Source: Paucimonas lemoignei
GTDB lineage: Bacteria > Pseudomonadota > Gammaproteobacteria > Pseudomonadales > Pseudomonadaceae
Length of the DNA: 64,000 nucleotides
Assembly: GCA_900475325.1 (NCBI GenBank)
Contig: LS483371.1
Coordinates: 620,001 to 684,000, forward strand
Direction: 5' to 3'
Shown: piece by piece, positions 53,262 to 61,386 of the stretch
Numbering within the stretch: position 1 is the stretch's first letter
Layout: the number at the start of each line of letters is the position of its first letter
The notes under the pieces: generated by a model
Told to the model about the DNA's origin: nothing
Database searches by the model: none
What the model saw: only the letters and a program-made list of their open reading frames with translations
Made by a program: the position numbers and the translations under genes

Positions 53262-54417
53262 AAGACTTCCTTTCGTGTTCGACGGTGTTTGAACGCGGCA
53301 ACGGCGCTCGCCCCATGCCCAGCAGCGCGGGCAGCAAGGTGGCAAGCAGGCTCATCAGCATCAGCGCGAAATACAGCGCGGGGCTGATCAAATGTTGTTG
53401 CAGCAGCAGGTTGAGGAAAACGATTTCACTCAAGCCGCGAATATTGAGCAGGACGCTTTCCCGCCAGCGGCTTGCACCGGGGAAGGACGGCGGCGCCCAG
53501 CGCAGACCCAGCCAGTTACCGAGCATCTTGCTCGCAATCGGCAGAATAATCAGCGCCAGCAGCTCGCCCCAACTCAGGCTGTCCATGGCGCTGTGCACGT
53601 TGATCTGCACGATGCCAAAGGTCAGGATCAAGGGGATCGCCAGCCAGGTTTGAAGGGCCTTGAACCCCTTTGCGCTGATCGGCAGCACCCACGGCAGTTT
53701 CAGTCGCGCCATGCACAGCAAATAACCAATGCCGAAAATCAGCGCATTGAGCCGGTAATGTTCGGCCACCATCAGCAGCGCGAAAAACATCAGGCTGTAA
53801 AGCACCGGTTGGCGTATGCCCATGGCGCGCATCAGCAAGGGCACGCACGCACCGAGCAACGGCAACAGCAGGCTGGTCAGGTTCAGGCTGCCTTGGGCGA
53901 TGCCGAACAGGCTCCAGCAGGCCAGGTCGATGAAAATCGCGGTTTGCACCAGGCGCCGGGTGGCCTGGGGTGGATAGTCGATGTGTTGCAGGTACAGGTA
54001 CAGCACCGGGATCGCGGTAATCGCGAATACCAGGCCCAACGCCAGCGAGCTGATCCACGGCTGCTCAGGGAACAACCACGTCGCGCAGACCAGCCCAGCC
54101 AGGAACGGCACGCAGAAACTCGGCACTGCGACCTTGAGGCTCTGGCGATCCATTTTCACGTCGATCACGTCGCTGAGAATATGCCCCAGCACCAAGGCGA
54201 AACTCAGGCCGTACAGGGTTTTCAGCCACACCGGCGCTATCAGTTGCGCACCGCTCAGTTGCCAGTGAGGCTCGACCCAGAACAGCATCAGCAGCGGCAG
54301 GCAAAACGTCGCCAGCAGTAACTGACTGACAATCGGGATCAGGCCCAGATAACGGCCCAGGCGAGTCGCCACGGCAAACATCAGCAGGGCCATCAGCCAG
54401 AACAGCAGCGTCATCAC
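53248..54417 (-). CDS. CPA2-type cation/proton antiporter-like membrane protein
   Basis: This 389-residue protein has about 11 membrane helices. The RGLSEIVFLNLLLQQHLISP segment near 327-346 is typical of monovalent cation/proton antiporters. It lies inside the polyene operon, overlapping the MMPL gene by four bases and the halogenase start by 14. The usual tail domain of CPA2 proteins is absent, so it is a short form. Its role in pigment formation is not known. Confidence 0.65.
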   Translation of the reverse strand: MMTLLFWLMALLMFAVATRLGRYLGLIPIVSQLLLATFCLPLLMLFWVEPHWQLSGAQLIAPVWLKTLYGLSFALVLGHILSDVIDVKMDRQSLKVAVPSFCVPFLAGLVCATWLFPEQPWISSLALGLVFAITAIPVLYLYLQHIDYPPQATRRLVQTAIFIDLACWSLFGIAQGSLNLTSLLLPLLGACVPLLMRAMGIRQPVLYSLMFFALLMVAEHYRLNALIFGIGYLLCMARLKLPWVLPISAKGFKALQTWLAIPLILTFGIVQINVHSAMDSLSWGELLALIILPIASKMLGNWLGLRWAPPSFPGASRWRESVLLNIRGLSEIVFLNLLLQQHLISPALYFALMLMSLLATLLPALLGMGRAPLPRSNTVEHERKSCANN

Positions 54418-56759
54418 GAGGCAACCTCGCTTTCAGGTTTGCGTCGGCTAGCCGCCCAGGGCGCCAGCATGAAACTGAAAGCCAGCCCGAGGCTGACGGA
54501 CAAGCCGAAATTGCTGATGGCAGGTGTGCCCGAGACGGCCAGCAAACCGAAGGATAGCCAAGTGGTGACCGCCGCCAGCAGCGTGCCGAGCAGGCTGACG
54601 GCTGCGCCACCGATCTGTTCGCGCATCAAAATCGCGTAGTCGACACTGATGGCCGTGACCAGCAGCAAGCCGAACAGGCTGAACAACGTCAGCGGCTGGC
54701 CGAGCCAACCCAAGCTGGCCAGGCTGCACAGTGCGGCCAGTAACGGCAGTGCGACGATGCGCAGTGCGCCGCCAAAGCCGAAAGGCGCCACCAGCAGCAA
54801 CACGATCAGCACGCAGGACAGTAATTTGAGTTCTGCCGCGCTGATTTGCGTCGCGGCGAACACACTGTTGAGTTGCCCGAGGCGATCCACCAGTTGCACG
54901 CCGGGGAGATCCTGAGCCTGCAACCTGAGCAAGGCGGTGTCGTTCAGGCCTTGCAGGCTGACCAGCCCTGCGACGCCGTCTTCGGTTTCCCCAAGCCACA
55001 GCGTCCGCCAAGGCTCGCCCAATGGGCCCGCGAGCACCGCCGTGATGTCTTGCGGCGGCAGCGCTTGCAGTTGGGTGAGCTCCGCTTGCAACGCTGCGGC
55101 AGGTACGCCGACGTCTATCAGCGCTTGCCAGTGATTCGCCAGTTGCCCGAGGGCCTCGCGTACTGCGCTCTGCTGCGCGGCGGAGGTTGCCAGCTGATTC
55201 AGCGATAGGTAGCCCTTCAGTTCCTCAAGGCCCACCAGCGGGTCCAGACGTTGAGTCAGCGCCGCCTGACGTTCGAGCAGTTGTTGTTGGTCCTTGCCGC
55301 GCACCAGGAAGAACTGGCTGGTGGGCTGGAAGCCGGTGATGCGCGCGATGGTGCGGGCTTCGTCAGTGAGTGCAGCCGGGGCCGAGACCCACTGGCGAAT
55401 GTCATTTTTGGTGGTCAGCTGCCACAACCCGGCGGCGCAGAACATCAGGAGCAGGGCCAGCAGGATGGGCGTGTTGACGCGCCGCAGCAGGGCTTCGCGG
55501 CAGGCGAGCATGCGTTCTGCCAGGTCCAGCGGCCATTGCGCCGGGCGCAGCTCGGTGTTGTTGAGCAGCGCGGGCAGCAGGCAAACGGCAGTGAGATAAG
55601 CGCCGACCAGCCCGGCCGCCGAGAACACCGCGATTTGCGTCAGCGCCGGAAAGGGCGTCCAGGCCAAGGCCAGATAGCCAATGCAACTGGTTGCCAGGCT
55701 CAGGCTCAGGCCCGGCAGCGTCAGGCGCAAGGCAGGCCAGCTGCGCCAGGGTTTGAGGCTCCAGCTTTTGGACAGGTAATGCAGCGGGTAATCCACCGCC
55801 ACGCCAATCAGGCTGGAGCCGAGCACCAGCGTCATCACGTGCATGTGGCCGAAAAACGCCACGCAGGTCACCGCGCCGAACAGCATGCCCACCAGCACCG
55901 GGACGAATGCCAGCAATACCCGCCAGCGCCGGAATGCCAGCAACAGCAGCAATAGAATCCCGACCGTGGCGCCGCCGCCAACCCAGGTGATTTCCCGGCT
56001 CGCCTGACGTTGACCATCCGCTGCATACAGCAGACCGCTGGCGGCCAGCAGTTGGCCATTGGCTTGCGCCGCCTGCTGCCGCGCCGCGCTGAGCAAATCG
56101 GCGACGTGCAATGGCAACTGCATGTCGAACGCATTGCCTTGAGTCCGGGCGCGCAGCAGCACCCAGCTTTTGCCGTCGGCGTCGGCAATCAGCGCGCCGC
56201 TGCCGATGTCAGGTTGCACAGCGCCGTGTTGCGGCATGCCGTTCTGAATGCGCCCGGTCAGGCCCAGCCAGTCATCCTGACTCGGCACCAGACTGAAACC
56301 GGTGAACGGATCGAACAGGCTCTGCACGCGCTGCTGAACGAAGGCCTGTGGATCGTTGAGCAACTGCGCTCTGTCGGCGGCAGGCAGCATGGCCAGACGG
56401 CCCTGTAATAGCTGAGTGCGCAGGGCGGGCAGGTCGGCCTGCAGGTTCCATTGCACTTTTTCGAACAGTCCGCTGGCCTGCCATTGCTCGCCCAGTTGTT
56501 TAGCCAGCGCAATCGCCTGTTGCCGATCAGTGTGACCGACCAGGACCAGCATTTCGCGATTCAGCGGTTCCTGCATGCGTTGCTCGGCGCGCAGCTCCAG
56601 CGGGTCGGGGCTGGTGCCGGGTACCAGTTCCATCAGGTTGGCGGACAGCGGCGCGCCATCACGCCATTGCCAGCCCGCCAGAGCCAGGACGGCCAGCAGG
56701 AGGATCAGAAAAAGGCGCGGCAACAGGCGTTCAATCTGCAAAATCTTTACGCTCCGCAT
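54414..56759 (-). CDS. MMPL/RND-type lipid exporter (ApeM-like)
   Basis: This 781-residue inner-membrane protein has two repeats, each with one helix, a periplasmic domain and five helices, as in MMPL transporters. It likely extracts the acylated aryl polyene from the inner membrane and hands it to the adjacent LolA-like carrier. The two genes overlap by 29 bases. Confidence 0.82.
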   Translation of the reverse strand: MRSVKILQIERLLPRLFLILLLAVLALAGWQWRDGAPLSANLMELVPGTSPDPLELRAEQRMQEPLNREMLVLVGHTDRQQAIALAKQLGEQWQASGLFEKVQWNLQADLPALRTQLLQGRLAMLPAADRAQLLNDPQAFVQQRVQSLFDPFTGFSLVPSQDDWLGLTGRIQNGMPQHGAVQPDIGSGALIADADGKSWVLLRARTQGNAFDMQLPLHVADLLSAARQQAAQANGQLLAASGLLYAADGQRQASREITWVGGGATVGILLLLLLAFRRWRVLLAFVPVLVGMLFGAVTCVAFFGHMHVMTLVLGSSLIGVAVDYPLHYLSKSWSLKPWRSWPALRLTLPGLSLSLATSCIGYLALAWTPFPALTQIAVFSAAGLVGAYLTAVCLLPALLNNTELRPAQWPLDLAERMLACREALLRRVNTPILLALLLMFCAAGLWQLTTKNDIRQWVSAPAALTDEARTIARITGFQPTSQFFLVRGKDQQQLLERQAALTQRLDPLVGLEELKGYLSLNQLATSAAQQSAVREALGQLANHWQALIDVGVPAAALQAELTQLQALPPQDITAVLAGPLGEPWRTLWLGETEDGVAGLVSLQGLNDTALLRLQAQDLPGVQLVDRLGQLNSVFAATQISAAELKLLSCVLIVLLLVAPFGFGGALRIVALPLLAALCSLASLGWLGQPLTLFSLFGLLLVTAISVDYAILMREQIGGAAVSLLGTLLAAVTTWLSFGLLAVSGTPAISNFGLSVSLGLAFSFMLAPWAASRRKPESEVAS

Positions 56760-57450
56760 CGCTCAGCGCAGGCACGCTCTGGCTGTCGATCATCTTCAGC
56801 AGGGTACTGTCGCCCTGGGTTTCCAGCAGCTCAATGCGTTGCACCAACTGACCGCCATCAATGTTGATCTGCTTGAACACCTGTTGCAGCAGCATCGAGC
56901 GCGGGGTCAGGGTCAGTTGCCATGCCTTGGCATCGCCCTTGAGCTGCAAGTCGAAGTCGCGCTGCAGGCCACTGCTGTCGCCCTGCAGCACCGCGAGGAA
57001 CAAACGGTTCTGCTCGGCTCCGGCGCTCTTGTTGGGCAGCAGTTGCCAGCCATGGGCGGCATCACGTCGGGCGATGCCTGCCGGGCTGATGCGGTAATCC
57101 TGCTTGAGCGGCGAGCTGAGCAGCCACAGCAGGCCAAATTCCTTGGCCAGCACGAAGTGGCCTTTGCTGATCAGCGGCTGGGGCAGGGCGCGCAGGTGTT
57201 TTTCCTGAATGAAATCGCCGCGCACCACCACTGGTTTGGCCAGTTGATCGCTGAGCTGTTGCAGGTCGAAGGCGTGGGCGAGGGGGGAGAGGCAGAGCAA
57301 GAGCAAGAGCAGCAGGCCCAAACCTGAAATGCTTTTCCTGTAGGAGCGAGCTTGCTCGCGATGGGTTTTAACCGTCGATAAATGATCGTCTGACCGGACG
57401 CTTTCGCGAGCAAGCTCGCTCCCACAGAAGTCGGTGTTTATTGCTCTCAT
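56731..57450 (-). CDS. LolA-like outer-membrane lipid carrier with REPIN in its 5' end
   Basis: This frame encodes 239 residues of a LolA-like periplasmic carrier (FDLQQLSDQL onward). The signal-peptide core SGLGLLLLLLLCLSPLAHA does not appear until residues 42-60. The preceding 30 residues (about 9-38, CGSELARESV...HREQARSYR) are encoded by a REPIN that lies in frame. The ATG at 57450 overlaps the thioesterase stop as ATGA, so the original start is kept and the REPIN has lengthened the N-terminal region. Initiation inside the gene after the REPIN, where AGGAAAAG precedes ATT and TTG codons, is possible. Confidence 0.72.
   Translation of the reverse strand: MRAINTDFCGSELARESVRSDDHLSTVKTHREQARSYRKSISGLGLLLLLLLCLSPLAHAFDLQQLSDQLAKPVVVRGDFIQEKHLRALPQPLISKGHFVLAKEFGLLWLLSSPLKQDYRISPAGIARRDAAHGWQLLPNKSAGAEQNRLFLAVLQGDSSGLQRDFDLQLKGDAKAWQLTLTPRSMLLQQVFKQINIDGGQLVQRIELLETQGDSTLLKMIDSQSVPALSDAERKDFAD
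57338..57427. repeat. REPIN inside the LolA-like coding region
   Basis: CTGTAGGAGCGAGCTTGCTC and an inverted copy ending CTCGCTCCCACAG flank a spacer. The whole element lies within the open frame of the LolA-like gene and carries no stop in that frame. Confidence 0.85.
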
Positions 57451-57872
57451 CCCAACACCCTCTCAACCGCATCGGTAAAGACTTTCGGCGAGGCCAGTTG
57501 CATCTCGCGGGTTTCGATTGCCACGGCCACCTGGATCGAGCTGGCACGGGTCATGCGTTCGCCGGTTTCGGCATCGCTGATCAGGTAGTTGATCTTCAAA
57601 CGGCTCTCCCATTCCACCAGGCTGGCGCGCACCACCAGCCGCTGCCCGAAGACGGCGCCACGCACGTAGCGCAGTTGAATGTCGATCACCGGCCAGCCGT
57701 AGCCGGATTCCTGCATCTGCGTGTAGTTGTGACCGATGTGGTCCAGCAGTGCGCAGCGGGCGACTTCCAGGTATTTGATGTAATGGCCGTGCCAGACGAC
57801 ATTCATGGAATCCACGTCGAAAAATGGCACCAGCACGTCGGTATCAACGTGGAGTACACCTTTACTGCGCAT
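57447..57872 (-). CDS. Acyl-ACP/CoA thioesterase, hotdog fold (ApeK-like)
   Basis: This 141-residue 4HBT-type thioesterase has the active Asp within DVDSMNVVWHGHYIKYLEV. The start is the ATG at 57872, with GGAGG four bases upstream; a longer frame exists but lacks this support. It may release the finished or aberrant chain from the carrier protein, as proposed for ApeK. Confidence 0.85.
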   Translation of the reverse strand: MRSKGVLHVDTDVLVPFFDVDSMNVVWHGHYIKYLEVARCALLDHIGHNYTQMQESGYGWPVIDIQLRYVRGAVFGQRLVVRASLVEWESRLKINYLISDAETGERMTRASSIQVAVAIETREMQLASPKVFTDAVERVLG

Positions 57873-59409
57873 GCAACCTCCAATGGCGATCAGCGATACG
57901 TTGCAGGCACAGGCGCAATTCGCCTTCCAGTGCCCGGTCTTCGATGACGGGTGGAAAATCTGCCGCCAGTTGTTCGTGCATTGCCGCCAGTGCCGGTGGC
58001 AGCGGGCGGGCATCGAAGGCCTTGCTGCGCAGCCAGACGCCCTGGTTGGCGGCGATCAGCGTGGCGGCGGCGACTTGTTCGGTCAGCTCCAGCACCCGGA
58101 TGGCATCCCTGGCCGCGATGGTGCCCATGCTGACCTTGTCCTGGTTGTGGCATTCGGTCGAGCGGGAAAACACGCTGGCCGGCATGGTGTTTTTCAGTGC
58201 TTCGGCGGTCCAGGCGCTGGTGCCGATCTGCACCGCCTTGAAGCCGTGGTTGATCATGGCCCGATCAGCTGGTGCGCCTGATAAGTTGCTCGGCAAGCCG
58301 TGGTTGTAACGCTCGTCCACCAACAGCGCGAGCTGCCGGTCCAGCAGGTCGGCGACGTTGGCCACCAGGGTCTTCAGGCTGTCCATGGCAAAGGCGATGT
58401 GCCCGCCGTAGAAGTGCCCGCCGTGCAGGACGCGCTCGGCTTCGGCGTCGATGATCGGGTTGTCGTTGGCGCTGTTCAGTTCGATTTCGATGAACGAACG
58501 CAGCCAGTTCAGGCTGTCGGCCAGCACGCCCAGCACGTGGGGCGCGCAACGCAGGGAGTAGCGATCCTGCAAGCGATGCAGCGGCGCGGTCGGCGCGTCG
58601 ATGGCCAGGTCCTTGCGCAGCCAGGCCGCAACCTGCATCTGACCCGGATGAGGTTTGGCAGCGAACAGGCGTTCGTCGAAGTGTTCCGGATTGCCTTGCA
58701 GTGCGACCACATTCATTGCCGTGATGCGGGTCGCCAGTTGCAGCAGGTAATCGGCGCGGGCGAAGGCCAGGCACGCCAGGCCGGTCATCACGGCGGTGCC
58801 GTTCATCAGCGCCAGGGCCTCCTTGGGGCGCAGCACCAGCGGGTCCCAGCCCAGTTCGCGATGCACGTCGCTGGCATGACGGCGCTCGCCCCGGAACATG
58901 ACTTCACGTTCGCCGGACAAGGTCGCAGCCACGTAGGACAGCGGCGTCAGGTCGCCACTGGCGCCCACCGAGCCTTCTTCCGGGATCAACGGCAGCACGT
59001 CTTGATCGATAAACGCCTGCAAGCGCTCCAGCAGTTCGACGCGTACCCCGGATACCCCGTGGCACAGCGACTGCAAGCGGGCGGCGAGCACGGCGCGGGT
59101 CGCCTGGGCATCCAGCAGTTTGCCCAGACCGCAGCCGTGGAAGGTATACAAGTGACGAGGCAAGGCTTCGACGTGTTGCAACGGCACCGCCACCACGCAG
59201 GAATCGCCATAACCGGTGGTGACGCCGTAGATCACGCCTTCCTTGTCCAACAGCGAATCGAGAAACTGCGCGCCCTTGGCAATACGCTGGCGGTAGGCCT
59301 CGTCATTTTGCAAAACGGTCGTGACCTGGCGATTGGCCAAAGCCAGCACGTCTTCGATCTGCAACGCGCGCTCGCCGAAGGTAACCGGCTCAGGAACTTG
59401 ATTCGTCAT
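57862..59409 (-). CDS. Aromatic amino acid ammonia-lyase (HAL/TAL/PAL family)
   Basis: This 515-residue lyase forms the MIO cofactor from A150-S151-G152 in GSVGASGDL and has the catalytic Tyr 61 in YGVTTGYG. At the substrate-selectivity position it has F90-H91, where histidases have Ser-His, so it is probably not a histidase. In flexirubin clusters a tyrosine ammonia-lyase supplies 4-coumarate as starter, and the same role is likely here with tyrosine or phenylalanine. The ATG at 59409 has GGAAG upstream. Confidence 0.82.
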   Translation of the reverse strand: MTNQVPEPVTFGERALQIEDVLALANRQVTTVLQNDEAYRQRIAKGAQFLDSLLDKEGVIYGVTTGYGDSCVVAVPLQHVEALPRHLYTFHGCGLGKLLDAQATRAVLAARLQSLCHGVSGVRVELLERLQAFIDQDVLPLIPEEGSVGASGDLTPLSYVAATLSGEREVMFRGERRHASDVHRELGWDPLVLRPKEALALMNGTAVMTGLACLAFARADYLLQLATRITAMNVVALQGNPEHFDERLFAAKPHPGQMQVAAWLRKDLAIDAPTAPLHRLQDRYSLRCAPHVLGVLADSLNWLRSFIEIELNSANDNPIIDAEAERVLHGGHFYGGHIAFAMDSLKTLVANVADLLDRQLALLVDERYNHGLPSNLSGAPADRAMINHGFKAVQIGTSAWTAEALKNTMPASVFSRSTECHNQDKVSMGTIAARDAIRVLELTEQVAAATLIAANQGVWLRSKAFDARPLPPALAAMHEQLAADFPPVIEDRALEGELRLCLQRIADRHWRLHAQ

Positions 59410-60322
59410 CGGACTTCCAGAATGGGTAGAAATTGAACCACTGCTGCGGAGCTTGCAGGCAGTAGTGGCCGAGGCGATCGGCGTAGCGCTGGGCGCAGTG
59501 GGCAATGACTTGCTGGCGGTCGCTGCGACGCCATTCGATGGCATCGGCGAAGGGTTCCAGTGTCACTTGATAACCGCTCGGGCGTTTGAGGCAGAAAAGC
59601 AGATTGATCGGGCATTTCAGCAACCCGGCCAGCAACCAGGGGCCTTGTGGAAACGCGGCCTGGGCGCCGAGAAAATCCACCCGTGCATTGCGCCCGCCAT
59701 GCAGCGCCACGCGATCACCAGCGATAGCCAGCCATTCGCCGTCGTCCAGGCGCTGGCTCAGTTGCAGCATGACGGCGGGGTCCAGTTCGCTGACCTGAAT
59801 CAGCCGCAGGTTGGTCGCGCCCGCTTCGCCCAGCAACCGATTGAAACGCTCGGCATGCTTGGTGTGGACCAGCACGTTCATGGTGACTTTTTCACCGAGT
59901 TCGGCCAGGGCGCGACAGACTTCCAGATTGCCCAGGTGCGCGCCAACCAGCATCTGCCCGCGCTCGCCGCGCAGTTGTTTGCGAAGCAGGGCTGGGTCGA
60001 CGATCTCGATCTGTTCCAGACGCAGCTTGCCGTTCCAGACGTCGAGCTTGTCCAGCAGCGAATCGGCGAAGGCCATGAACTGACCGAACACACTCTTATG
60101 GGTGGGCATCAGTTCGGGGCGGCCGCTGGATGTGGACAGACGCCGTTGATACTCCCAGGCGCTCTTGCGTGCCTGGCGACCGAACAGGAAGAAGTACATC
60201 ACGATGCCGTGCAGCACCGGGCTAAGGACTCGACGCCCCAGATGGCGCACGCCCCAGGCGGTGAGTTTCATCAGCAGGAAACTGCCGCGCTCCTCGTGTT
60301 TGGCCCAGTGTTTATCGCTCAT
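59390..60322 (-). CDS. LpxL/LpxM-family lysophospholipid acyltransferase (ApeD-like)
   Basis: This 310-residue membrane-linked acyltransferase has the HLGNLE motif (His-x4-Glu) near 129-134 and an N-terminal hydrophobic segment near 34-48. In aryl-polyene clusters this family attaches the polyene, or a fatty chain, to a lipid anchor. It overlaps the ammonia-lyase gene by 20 bases. Confidence 0.82.
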   Translation of the reverse strand: MSDKHWAKHEERGSFLLMKLTAWGVRHLGRRVLSPVLHGIVMYFFLFGRQARKSAWEYQRRLSTSSGRPELMPTHKSVFGQFMAFADSLLDKLDVWNGKLRLEQIEIVDPALLRKQLRGERGQMLVGAHLGNLEVCRALAELGEKVTMNVLVHTKHAERFNRLLGEAGATNLRLIQVSELDPAVMLQLSQRLDDGEWLAIAGDRVALHGGRNARVDFLGAQAAFPQGPWLLAGLLKCPINLLFCLKRPSGYQVTLEPFADAIEWRRSDRQQVIAHCAQRYADRLGHYCLQAPQQWFNFYPFWKSDDESSS

Positions 60323-60403
60323 CAGGAACTCCCCCAGGTCCAGTGTTTGCTGCGCGACAGCGCGGCGTCGAAGACGTGGCGGGACCTCCTACAGATAAAC
60401 CGA

Positions 60404-61138
60404 TCATGGCAGCCACCGCCGCCAAAGGATCAACGGCCAGCGCGCCAGCATGCCGAAAAACAGCTTGGTGTGCATTTTCGAGATCAGGGCGTTGTCGTGG
60501 AACAGTCTGAAGTGCGACAGCCCATCCTGCGGGTAGTGCACCTTGGTCGGCAGCCAGTGCATGGGCTGGTTACGCCATGACAGGCGCACCAGGATTTCGG
60601 AGTCAAAATCCATGCGCTTGCCGATGTTCACGCTATCGATCAAACGCAGGACTGGCGCCAGGGGGTACACCCGAAAGCCGCACATGGAATCCTTGATCTG
60701 CAACGACAGGCTGTTGACCCACACCCAGAAGTGCGTGAGGTAGCGGGCGTACAGTCGGCCTTTTGGGACGCTGGCGTCGTATTGCGGATAGCCGCAGATC
60801 AGGGCGTCGGGCTGTTGGCGGGAGGCGTCGAGAAACAGGCTCAGGTCCGCCAGATCATGCTGGCCGTCGGCATCCACCTGCAGGGCGTGGCTGAAGCCCA
60901 GCCGCTGCGCTTCACGAAAGCCCGCCATCACCGCGCCGCCTTTGCCTTGGTTGACGGGCAGGGTCACCAGATAGACTTGATCCGCCTCGGCCAGCTGTCG
61001 CAGCACTGATGCGCACGCCGGGCTGCTGGCATCGTCCACCAGCACGCACGGCAAGCCCGCGGCCCGCACGGCTTTAACCACAGCAGGTACGGCCAGCTCA
61101 TGATCGAAAACCGGAATGATTGCGCAGGGGTTATGCAT
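60404..61138 (-). CDS. Family 2 glycosyltransferase
   Basis: This 244-residue GT2 enzyme has the DADGQHD metal/nucleotide motif near 88-94 and CGFRVYPL in the second half. In E. coli the glycosyltransferase and acyltransferase parts are fused in ApeJ; here they are separate genes. It probably glycosylates the head or lipid linker of the pigment. Confidence 0.82.
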   Translation of the reverse strand: MHNPCAIIPVFDHELAVPAVVKAVRAAGLPCVLVDDASSPACASVLRQLAEADQVYLVTLPVNQGKGGAVMAGFREAQRLGFSHALQVDADGQHDLADLSLFLDASRQQPDALICGYPQYDASVPKGRLYARYLTHFWVWVNSLSLQIKDSMCGFRVYPLAPVLRLIDSVNIGKRMDFDSEILVRLSWRNQPMHWLPTKVHYPQDGLSHFRLFHDNALISKMHTKLFFGMLARWPLILWRRWLP

Positions 61139-61180
61139 GGCGGGAGCCCTGTTTGCAGATCATTGATTGTGGTGGAACCC

Positions 61181-61269
61181 CTGTGGGAGCGAATTCATTC
61201 GCGAAGGGGATCGACTTGAAAAGCATCTGAGCCTGACACACCGCTTTCGCGAATGAATTCGCTCCCACC
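61181..61269. repeat. REPIN (GGGAGCGAATTCATTCGCGAA class)
   Basis: Inverted heads flank a spacer in the 248-base gap between the glycosyltransferase and ligase genes, interrupting an otherwise tight operon. Confidence 0.85.
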
Positions 61270-61295
61270 GGAATTGCGATTGCTGTCACATACCT

Positions 61296-61366
61296 CTGTA
61301 GGAGCCAACTTGTTGGCGAGGCGTCGTACCTGACACACCGCCTCGCGAACAAGTTCGCTCCTACAG
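61296..61366. repeat. REP pair of a fourth type
   Basis: CTGTAGGAGCCAACTTGTTG opens and AACAAGTTCGCTCCTACAG closes the element, with slightly different inner cores. It lies 27 bases after the preceding REPIN. Confidence 0.75.
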
Positions 61367-61386
61367 GGGCGTTGGTGGTCTTCAAA

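Noticed and set aside
57862..59409. Ammonia-lyase as the histidine-utilisation enzyme HutH
   Set aside because: There are no hut genes nearby, the Ser of the histidase Ser-His pair is Phe, and it is coupled to polyene genes.
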